From: an uncultured Saprospiraceae bacterium | Lineage (GTDB): Bacteria; Bacteroidota; Bacteroidia; Chitinophagales; Saprospiraceae | Direction of reading: 5' to 3' | DNA: 64,000 bases | Assembly (NCBI GenBank): GCA_937951685.1 | Contig: CALFBG010000182.1 | Location: 1-64,000 of the forward strand | Shown here: one piece after another, positions 35,601 to 47,600 of the stretch | Numbering within the stretch: position 1 is the first letter of the stretch | Layout: the number at the start of each line of letters is the position of its first letter | Made by a program: the position numbers and the translations under genes | Notes under the pieces: generated by a model | What the model saw: only the letters and a program-made list of their open reading frames with translations | The model's database searches: none | What the model was told of the DNA's origin: nothing

Positions 35601-38600
35601 TGAAGATAAAGACAACAACGCGGAAACGATCGCTGAGCTTGCTACTGCTTTTCTGGAAACGATAACAAGCTTAATTGAGCATTGTGTTGAAAAAGAAACT
35701 ACGGAAAAAACAGCTTTCGATTATGGCTTATCTCCTGAGGTTAGCTACCAAGAATTAGATAACTTCTTAGCCGTAGAAGAGAACGGCGTTCCAAGAAGAA
35801 CTCTAATTGAGAGTTTGTATCGCTTGAGTCCTATGCAAGAAGGAATGTTATTCCACTATTTATACGAGAAAGGATCTTTGGCTTACACCGAACAACTGGC
35901 AGCTGATTTTACCAATGGAATGGATACGGATGCTTTCAAAACAGCTTGGGAATACGTAATGTCGAATCATACGATTATGCGAACCAAGTTCTTTGGAGAT
36001 CAAATGAGTATTCCCGTTCAGGCAGCCTATAAAACACTAGCATTGCCCTTCGAGTTTTATGACTTTAGTCAGGAGGACGAAACGACTCGGAATACTAAGT
36101 TGGCTGCTTACAAAGCAGCAGACTTGGAAAAAGGAATTGATTTTGACGAAGCGCCCCTATTTAGAATCGGCTTAATCAAAATGACCGAGAAACATTATAT
36201 TATGCTCTGGACGTTCCATCACATTTTGTTTGACGGATGGTCTAATCCTATTTTGATTGAGGAACTTTTAAGTGCTTACGAAGCTCTAATCAATGGTGGC
36301 AAAGTTGAAAATTTGAAAACATTGGTTCCCGTTAAAGAGGATCGCTTTGAAGACTATATCAAATACATTGGCAAAAGAGATAAATTAACGGAAGAACAGT
36401 TCTGGCAAGATTATTTAAGTGGTTTTGAAACGGCTACCTTATTACCGTTTATCGGAGAAAGTTTAGGAAGAAATAAAGGCGGGACTTCCAAGTCATTAGC
36501 CTTTGGATACGACGAGGAATTGACTGGGAAAATTAAAAGATATACACAGGCGAATCAGATTACAGTCAATACTTTCATACAAGGAGTATGGGGATTCTTA
36601 TTGTCAAAATATACGGGGCATACGGATGTCATTTTTGGCGTAACGGTATCCGGTAGACCTTCTGATTTAGTAGACACAGAACAACGCATAGGGCTGTTTA
36701 TTAATGCCATTCCGGTAAGAATGAATGTTGAACCAGCGACACCAATCGCTGCTACGCTTGCTAGTTTGCAAAAAGGACATACCACTGCTAGAGAATACCA
36801 ATATACCGCCCTGAATGATATTCAACGATGGATTAAGCTTAACGGAGAGTTCTTCGATTCGTTAATTACCTTCGAAAATTATCCGCTGGGTGATGTCGTT
36901 GGTAAAGAATGGTCTCTTGAGGTAGGGAATATTGAGATGGAAGAGCAAACGAATTATTTGCTTTCGATTGCGGTAAACTTGGATCTCGAACTGAACATTA
37001 ATTTTAGATACAACGTAGATTTACTTTCTGAGGCTTATGCCGAAATGATTAAAACTCATTTCTTATTGGTTATTGATCAACTAGTTTTAGAAAATAAAAC
37101 AGACTTTACGACGATTGAATTAGTCACGCCAGAAGAACAGCAATTACTTTTAGAAACGTTTAATGATACCGCAGTACCCTACGCAAAAGATAAATCGCTG
37201 ATCGGATTTTTTGAAGCGCAAGTTGAAAAAACACCAACGAAAACGGCGATGATCTTTCAGGGAGAAACCTTAACGTATGCTGCTTTAAACGAACAAGCAA
37301 ATCAATTGGCCGCTTGTATGCTGGAGAGCGGTGTACAGGTACAAGATAAAGTAGGAATACTGTCTTATCGTGGTTTCGATATGATCGTAAGTTTACTCGC
37401 TACCTTAAAGTGCGGCGCAATTTACGTTCCCCTAAATATTGATTATCCGAAAAGCAGATTAGCCTATATTTTAAACGATGCAGGAGCCAAGCATTTAATC
37501 TATGATGATGAAAAGCTTCTCGCAAAAACTGGATTAACGGATTACGAATTTATTGCCGTAGCAGAACGAACGAACTATCCAACAACGGCGATCAACATTT
37601 CATCAGATCTCAAACTAACTGATGGTGTATACGTCATGTATACTTCAGGTACCACGGGAGAACCTAAAGGAATCTTAGTCAATCAAGACAACATCTTAAA
37701 GCTTTGTTTTGAAACGGGACCGATCGCTATTTATCCAGAAGATCGCGTGCTACAATGGTCTAACTTCTCTTTTGATGGTTGTACTTATGAAATCTACGGG
37801 GCGTTGTTGAACGGGGCAAGCTTATGTATGGTTTCTGAAAAAGAAGCACAAGACCCAGAAAGCTTGGCTCGGGTAATTCGACAAGAAAAATTGACAGTCA
37901 ACTTTATGACGACCGCTTTATTTAATGCTTTTGTCGATCAAGATTTAGCCGCTTTAAATGAATTGCGAATTGTCTTGTTTGGTGGAGAACTAGTTTCTGT
38001 TCCGCACGTCAAAACGGCATTAGCAACCTTAGGCGCTGGAAAAATCATCCACGTATACGGACCAACAGAAACAACGACTTACGCTAGTTATTATCCGATC
38101 GAGCATTGTGATGAAGATCGTGTTCCAATCGGAAAACCCTTGTCAAATACTCAACTTTATATTTTAGATGCCGAAGGACAATTAGCAGGTGTCGGGATGA
38201 CGGGTGAGATTTATATCGGAGGAGCAGGCGTTTCTATGGGATACCTCAATCGGCCAGAAATGACGGCGGATAAATTTGTAGCGGATAAATTTACGGGCAT
38301 ACCCGGTGCTAAATTGTATCGAACAGGAGACTTAGGATTCTGGCTGCCAGAAGGAAATATAGAATTTATTGGTCGTAAAGATTTACAAGTAAAAGTAAGA
38401 GGATATCGAATAGAGCTAGGGGCAATAGAAACCAAGTTGCAAGAATCGGAATGGGTTAATAATTGTGTCGTCCTAGCAAAAGCAGATCCTGCGGGTACAA
38501 AGCGTTTGATCGCTTATGTTATTCCAAACGGGGAATATCAAAAAGAAGCGATTCTAAGTTATTTGAAGGCGGAACTACCAGAATATATGGTGCCTTCGAT

Positions 38601-41600
38601 CATGATGGAATTAGCAGCATTTCCATTGAATGCCAACGGGAAGGTGGATAAAAAAGCTTTACCAGAACCAGACCTTGGTGCTTTATTGAGCGAAGCATAT
38701 GTAGCTCCTCGAAATGAAATGGAAACTAAATTGACCAAGATTTGGCAACAGATCTTGAACCTCGATCGGGTTGGTATCTACGATAATTTCTTTGATTTAG
38801 GAGGACATTCCCTCTTGGCAACAAGAACCGTTTCGGCGATCAGAAAGGAATTAGACCTTGAAATGTCTATTAAAGATTTGTTTGTACACGCAAACGTAGC
38901 TGCGCTCGCTGAATTCCTTTTATTGAATAACGCAGGAATCGTATTACCCGCTATTACGGTACAAGAAAGACCCGTACATATTCCTTTGTCTTTCGCACAA
39001 GAGCGCTTGTGGTTTATTGATAAATTAGAAGGAAGTACACATTATCATATTCCTTCCATTCGTCGTTTTGGTGCCGACTTGAATGTCGATACTTTACGCT
39101 ATGCAATTGGTGAAATTGTAAATCGACACGAAGTATTGCGAACCGTTTTTAGAGAGGAAAATGAACTCGCTTTCCAACATTTTCTACCCAAAAACACTTG
39201 GACGTTAGCCTACGAAGAACGAGCAGATTTACAAGACGAAGAAAAATTAGCGCTTGTCATTTCCGAAGAAGTAGGTACGCCATTCGATCTCAGTCAAGAT
39301 CATATGTTACGCGCTAAGCTTTTTAAATTATCAGCGGATGCTTATGTATTAGTATTGACCTTGCACCACATTGCTTTTGATGGATGGTCTAATCCTATTT
39401 TATTTTCTGAATTGGAAGAATTGTACGCGGCGAAAGAAAATGGAAGAGCGGCTAATTTAAGTCCACTCACCATTCAATACGCAGATTACGCCTTGTGGCA
39501 ACGAGATTACTTGCAAGGAGAGGTATTAGCAACGAAGATGCAATACTGGAAAGATAAATTAGGCGGATTAGAAGCCTTGGATTTGCCAACTGATTTTGTA
39601 CGACCCGCAATTCAAAGTACAAAAGGAAGCCGTTTGGGTTTCAAGGTAGACGAAAAGGTATTTAGCGAATTGCAAGCTTTAGCACAACGAGAAGGCATTA
39701 CTATTTTTATGATGTTGCTCGCTGCGTTTAAAGTATTCTTGTATAAATATTCTGGTCAAAACGATATCGCGGTAGGTATTCCTATTGCAAATCGCACACA
39801 GTCAGAAGTAGAGTCAATGGTTGGCTTTTTTGTCAATACCTTGACGTTGCGTAGTGACTTGGAAGGTAACCCTAGCTTTGCTAACTTCTTACAGCAAGTG
39901 AAGCACACGACGCTGTCCGCTTACAATTACCAAGATGTACCATTTGAAAAAATTGTTAACGAAATTGTTACGGATCGTGACTTGAGTCGTACGCCATTGT
40001 TTCAAGTGATGTTTTCTTTTGAAAATTATGGCGAAGAGGTAAATACTGCTCCAGAAGAAAGTATTGATGCTCCTACAAATGAAGAAGCAACTAAGAAGAT
40101 TGCTAAGGATGGTGACTTTGAATACGAAAATGTTAAGTATGATTTGAGTTTCAATTTATCAAAGGAACAAAATCATTTGGAAATCAGTATCGAATATTGT
40201 AGCGACTTATTCTTACCAGAAACGGTCGTCGGTATGCAGCAGCATTTCGAAGAATTATTATCTTCGATTGTAGCAACACCTACGAACACGATTGATCGGT
40301 TGAACATGATTAACGAAGCCGAGAAGCAAAGACTACTCGGAACATTTAATGATAATGCAAGAGCCTATCCGCAAGAGAAAACGGTAATTGCTCTATTTGA
40401 GGAGCGTGCTCAAATTTGTCCTGATCAGATTGCCATAACTTTCGAAGGAGAAGATTTAACGTATCAATCCTTAAATGAACGATCCAATCAATTGGCACGC
40501 TACCTGGTTGGACAAGGAGTCGGAGAAAAAGATTTCATTGCGATTTGTATTGATCGATCATTCGAAATGATTATCGCGATGCTTGCCATCCAAAAACTTG
40601 GAATAAGCTTCATCCCAATTGATCCGGAATATCCTCAAGAAAGAATTGACTACATCTTAGCCGACTCAAAAGCTGAGGTCATTGTAAGTACTAAGAAACT
40701 CCTTGGCATATTAGATAAAGTAAATGGCATTAAGACGGTCTTACTGGATGAAGTATCGGCGGAAATACAAAAAGAATCAGTTAAAGGATTCCCATTAGTA
40801 TCCACACCGGAAGATGTGATTTATATGATCTATACTTCTGGATCTACCGGTAAACCTAAAGGTATCTTGAATAAGAATCGAGGAATGGTCAATTTCTTAT
40901 TCTCTATGTTGGAGCTACTCATTGAAGAACCTAAAGAAAAATTTGATAATTTCTTAGCCATCTCTAGTTATAGTTTTGACATCGCTTACCTAGAAATTTA
41001 CTTGCCATTAATCATGGGCGCAAAGGTAATTCTAGCAACTAGAGAGACCGCAATGGATGGAGTCTTATTACAAAAACTACTAAAAGAAACGAAGCCGAAT
41101 TTTATGCAAGCGACGCCATCTACTTGGCAACTCTTGTTGGATAGTGGTTGGAAAAATGAGGAGGAATTAGTGATCATCAGTGGTGCAGAACCGATGAGAG
41201 AAAAAATGAAACGCTCATTGATTGCATTAAGTGATAAGAACGTTTGGAATCTTTATGGACCAACGGAGACAACGGTTTGGGCGACAGCCAAAAAACTTGA
41301 GCTAGAAGAGAAAGTAAATATCGGTAAACCAATCTTTAATGTAGAAATTTATATTTTAAAAACGGAAGCCGATACGCTCACCCTTACGAAAGATGACTTA
41401 GTTCCGATCGGAGGTGTTGGAGAGCTTTGTATTGGTGGAGATGGTTTGGCCCTAGGATATTTAAATCGCGAAGCACTGACAGCAGAAAAATTTGTTCAAA
41501 ATCCTTTTAGTGATGATGACACAAATCTTATATACCGTACCGGAGATTTAGCGCGTTGGTTGAATAATGGGGAATTAGAATGCTTAGGTCGAATGGATGA

Positions 41601-44600
41601 TCAAGTTAAAATTAGAGGTCATCGAATTGAACTTGGCGAAATTGAAACGGTATTACAAAAATATCCAATTGTAAAAGAGAGCATCGTTGTTGCTCAGGAA
41701 GATGCCATGGGAACCAAACGCTTGGCGGCTTACCTGACCGCTACGGTTGAGTTTGATCAGGCCGCTCAGGAAGGATTGCAATCTTATTTGAAGGCTTCAT
41801 TGCCAGGGTACATGGTCCCGAGGTTAATTGCTGCATTGGACGTACTTCCACTGACACCAAATGGTAAAATTAATAAAAAAGCTTTACCCAAAATTGATGC
41901 TTCCGACTTAATCAACACCGCTTACGAAGCGCCAAGAAATGATTTAGAACGTAGCTTGGCTAAAATCTGGGGTAGACTCTTAGGAATTGAAGCAGTTGGC
42001 GTGTATGATAATTTCTTCGAATTAGGAGGACATTCTCTTTTAGCGACTAGAGTGATTTCTGCCATTCGAAAAGAATTAGGCATCGAACTTAGCATACAAG
42101 GGCTCTTTAGAAATGCTACGATCGCTTTACTCTCCAGTTATCTGGAACAAGAAGGAGAATCTTCTTCTTTGCCCGCGATTAGTGCCATGCCTCGACCCGC
42201 ACAAATTCCATTATCTTTCGCACAAGAACGATTATGGTTTATTGATAAACTAGAAGGTAGTATTCATTACCATATGCCTTTGGTACAACGCATCGAAGGA
42301 GCAATCGATCAAGAATTATTAGCTTATACGTTTAACGAAATTGTAAATCGTCACGAAGTCTTAAGAACCGTTTATCGGGAGGAAGAAGATTTTGTTTATC
42401 AAGAAATTTTACCAAAAGATGCTTGGACTTTAAACTACGAAGAACAACTTGATCTCAGCGAAGAAGCGATCGAACAGCTCATCGACGAAGAATTAACGAC
42501 GCCTTTCGATTTAGCAAATGATTATATGTTGCGGGCTAGGTTGATTAAAGTTGCTAACAAAGAATATTTAATCATACTTATTCTACATCACATCGCTTCG
42601 GATGCATGGTCAGAAAGAATCTTATTTGAAGAGTTGAGTGAAATATACAATGCTCGGGAAGCCAATCGGACTCCTGCGTTAAGAGACTTAACGATCCAAT
42701 ATGCGGATTATGCCTTATGGCAACGAGCATATTTATCAGGAGAAATACTGGATAAGAAGTTACAATACTGGGAAGATAAACTGAAAGGTGTTGAAGTCTT
42801 AAATTTACCAACAGACTTTATCAGACCAATGGTACAAAGTACAAAAGGGCGGATGCTTCAGTTTAACTTGGATAAAACTTTATCTACGAAGTTAGAACGC
42901 TTAGCTCGAGAAGAAGACGTTACTATTTTTATGCTCTTGCTATCTGCGTTCAAAGTATTGTTGTTGAAATATACTGGACAAGAAGATATTGCCGTGGGAA
43001 CAACCATTGCGAATCGAACGCAAGCAGAAATGGAAACCTTAATTGGATTCTTTATTAATACGCTTACCCTACGCACAAACCTTAGCGGAGATCCAAGTTT
43101 CAAAACTTTGATTGATCAAGTCAAAACGACCACATTAGAGTCTTATGACCACCAAGATGTACCGTTTGAAAAAATAGTTGAGCGCGTTGTTGAAGGTAGA
43201 GATCTAAGCCGTACGCCATTGTTCCAGGTGGTCTTCTCGTACATTAATAATGACGAAATGAGATCAACGGACTTGCTAGGTGAGCTAGGTCGAACGGAAG
43301 CGGATGCGGCAACAACAACACAGGAGGAACCAAGTGTAGCGGAAGATACTTTTGAACCAGATACGGCTAAATTTGAATTGAGTATTGACGTAGGAGAGTC
43401 AGAAGATGGTTTAGTACTAGGCGTAGAATATTGTACGGATTTATTTCTAGCGGAGACGATTGAACGAATGATAAAGCACTACGAAACTTTATTATTTTCA
43501 ATCTTGGAAGATCCGAATCAACAACTAAGTCAAATTTCTATGTTGCCAGCAGCAGAAAAAGACTTAATGCTTGGTCTTACTCCAACGAAAGACGGCCATT
43601 GGTTTAACGAAGGAGAAAAAGACCTAGGGAACGATCTACCAATCAACGTAAGATTCGAAGCCATTGCTGATCAACATCCTAATGAGATCGCCATCGTTCA
43701 CCAAACAGAACGTTGGACCTATCAACAAACGAATGATCATGCGAATCAGATTGCACATACCTTACAGGCACAAGGTCTTGCAGCAGGAGATTTCGTAGGC
43801 GTATATTTAGATCGGAATCCCAAGCTAGTGAGTAGCATTCTTGGCATTTTAAAAGCAGGAGCGGTTTACGTACCCTTAGATACTCAAAATCCAATCGAAC
43901 GAATTGAGAAGATGATAGAAGGTGGTAGCCTGAAATGCTTGATTACGGATAGTAACTTATTGGTTCCACTAGAAAATATCCACGTAAGCAATATACTATT
44001 GGTCGATGAGTCTTCGGATGCAGTCCTTAATAAATTAGCGTCTAATTCGGAATTGGTACTTAGTGATGCGCAAACTATTGCTACGCATCAAACCACTAAT
44101 TGCCCAAATCAAAACGAGATTCGCAGTTGGGCTTACTTGCTTTATACTTCTGGATCAACGGGTACGCCGAAAGGGGCGATCACGCGGCATGATGGTGCGA
44201 TGAATCACATCTTAGTAGAGTACCAAGATTTAGAATTAAGAGATGGTTTTGGATTTTTACAAAGTGCAGGAATCGGATCCGATATTTCCATGTGGCAAAT
44301 TCTAGGACCGCTTTTAAAAGCGGGTACCGTCGTTATCATTGATAAATACGATTTGCTATCCTATGAAAAAGTACTTGCTATCATAGAAAAAGAAGCAATT
44401 GACATTATTGAATTTGTTCCTTCTTATGCTTGGGGATTATTTGAATGTGCCAAGAGCTTAACCCAGGCACCCGATTTGTCAAAACTACAGTGGATTATGT
44501 TGGTCGGAGAAGCCGTGCCAGTGAAGTTAGTTAACGAATGGAGTAGCTATTTCCCTCATGTAAGAGTACTGAATGGTTATGGTCCTTGTGAAGCTTCGGA

Positions 44601-47600
44601 CGATATTACTCAATATGAGATCGTCGGACAACTTGATCCTAATTTACAACGAGTACCAATTGGTCGCTCAATTACCAATATGAATATGTTTGTCTTGGAT
44701 ACTTCCGGAAATCTTTGTCCGATTGGTGTAGCGGGAGAACTATGTGTATCTGGTGTTGGTGTAGGAGCAGGGTATTGGCAAGATCCAGCAAAAACCGCAG
44801 CGAGCTTTGTGGCAAATCCATTCCCAGAAACTTTAGGTGAGATCATGTATAAAACCGGAGATTTAGGCAGATGGTTACCAGACGGGAATCTTGAATTTTT
44901 GGGAAGAATAGATCGACAAATTAAAATTAGAGGTCATCGAGTTGAACTCGGAGAAATTGAAACGGTTATCCGAGAGGATCATCAAATCAAAGAAGTACAC
45001 ATTTCTGTCGATAAGGCTTCGGTACAAGATGCAAGATTAGTTGCCTTTATTATCCCAGAATCGTTCTCTGAAACGAAAGATCAAGATATTACATTAGAGC
45101 AACGACAAATCATCGAAGAGCGCTTGATTCAATTGTGTCAACAAAGTTTACCAGTACACATGCGTCCTTCTTTTTATTGCTTCATCGAAGAAATGCCAGT
45201 TAACCTAAGTGATAAAGTTGATGATAAAGCTTTACTTAAGTTCTTTGCGGCGGAAGATCGAGCAGGCGTATCAATAGAAAAAGTAATTGTTGCCCCTCGC
45301 AATACCATCGAAGAAAACTTACTAGAAATTTGGAAAAAAATTCTTCGAGTAGAAACAATTAGTATTCACGCTGACTTCTTTGAATTAGGAGGACACTCTT
45401 TATTAGCAACACGAGTAGTCTCTGCTATTCGTAAGAAAATGGAAAAAGAAGTAGCGATCAAAGATGTATTTGTTTATCCAACAATTGCAGGGCTCGCAGC
45501 AGTAATCGCACAGGACTCTGGTGAATTATTTTTACCAGAAATTACCATTCAAGAACGACCAGAACGAATTCCATTATCTTTCGCACAAGAGCGCTTATGG
45601 TTTATTGATCGACTAGAAGGTAGTACGAATTATAATATGCCAATGCTGCAACACTTTGGAGCAGACTTGGATAAAGACGCGCTACATCATGCCATTCAAC
45701 AAGTGATTAATCGTCATGACGTCCTTAGAACAATATTCGAAGAGGACGAAGGACAATTGTACCAAGTTGTGTTGCCAAAAGATCAGTGGGAACTTGATTA
45801 CGAAACAACATTAAATTTTGAAAATAAAGCAGCTTTAGATACTTACGTAGAAGAGGAGATTACCAAAGCTTTTGATTTAGCAACGGATCATATGTTGCGC
45901 GCTAAGCTATTGAAACTGAAAGATGAAACGCATTTGCTGGTGATGACTTTACATCATATCGCTTCGGATGGTTGGTCAGAGTCTATCTTATTTGAAGAGT
46001 TAGCAGAGTTTTACCAAGCGAAGAAAAACAATAGAGCAGCCAACTTGCAACCTTTGCCACTACAATACATTGATTATGCCTTGTGGCAACGCAAATATTT
46101 GAATGCCGAAGTACTTGGCACTAAGCTTCAATATTGGGAAGATAAACTTACGGGTGTAGAAGCGTTGAACTTAGTTACTGACTTTGTTCGTCCGCCAATG
46201 CAAAGTATTCAAGGAAATAATTTCTTCTTTAAAATAGATCAAGAAACTTCCACTCAGTTAGAAGCTTTAGCCCAAAAACAAGGCGTCACGATGTTTATGT
46301 TGACCTTGTCAGCTTTTAAAGTTTTGATGCATAAATACGCAGGTCAAGAAGATATTGCGATTGGTACACCAATCGCTAATAGAACTCAGGAAGATATTGA
46401 AAAAGTGATTGGTATGTTTGTCAATACCTTGACCTTACGAAGTGATTTAAGTGGTAACCCAAGGTTCGTAGACTTTTTGGAACAAGTGAAGCATACTACT
46501 TTAGAAGCGTATGACAACCAAGAAGTACCCTTCGAAAGAATTGTTGATCGCGTGGTGAGTCAAAGAGATTTAAGCCGTAGCCCACTCTTCCAAGTGATGT
46601 TCTCCCTAGAAGATAAATCGGAGGTTTCTACCGTTAATTTTTCTGAGGAAGCAAATCAAGATAAACAAGTGTCCGTAGTAGCAGAAGAGGAATCGGATGA
46701 ATTAGCATTCAAGTTAACGAAGTTTGATATCACCCTGAACTTAGAAAGAACGAAGAATGGTTTTGACGTAGTTTTCTCTTATTGCACAGATCTTTTCTTA
46801 CCAGAGACGATTAAGAGAATGATTGTTCATTTCAAACAATTGTTAACGGAAATTATTGCCAATCCAGTAGCACAGATTGCTAGTCTTGAATTGTTAAATG
46901 CAGCGGAAGCAAAGCAATTAACTCAGGCATTCAATCCGCCGCAAACGGATTATCCTCGGGAAGCCAGTTTGGTGAGCTTATTTGCAGAACAAGTTGCAAC
47001 GCATCCAGCACAGACCGCCGTTTATTTTGGAGATCATAGTTTGTCGTATCAAGATTTGGATCAGCGATCTAATCAATTAGCCCATCGCTTACAGGCGGAA
47101 GGTGTAGTAGCAGGCGATTTAGTTTGTTTGCTTTTGGAGCGTTCAGAATTGATGCTAGTGGCAATGCTAGGAGTAATGAAAGCGGGAGCAGCTTACGTTC
47201 CGATGGCACCTGAATATCCTACACAACGGATCGAATATCTTTTAGAAGATACACAAACGAAATTGGTTATTACCGAAGAAACACACTTAGCGGTTTTTGC
47301 AGATAAAGACAATCTAACAACGATACTGATCGAAGCGGAAGCCAATTTTACTGACTTTTCAACGGAAGCTTTAGCGGTGCAGCCGAAAGCACAAGATTTG
47401 GCTTATGTGATTTACACTTCTGGTTCGACGGGTAAACCGAAAGGTGTTTTGATTGAACACCGTTCTGTGATTAATGAGTTGAGCTATTGTACAGAATTGT
47501 TTGACATCTCTAAAGAGGATAGACATTTACTTTTAGCAAACTACGTTTTTGATGCTTCTATCGAGCAAATTTTTGTTCCGCTCTTAAATGGTGCATCCAT

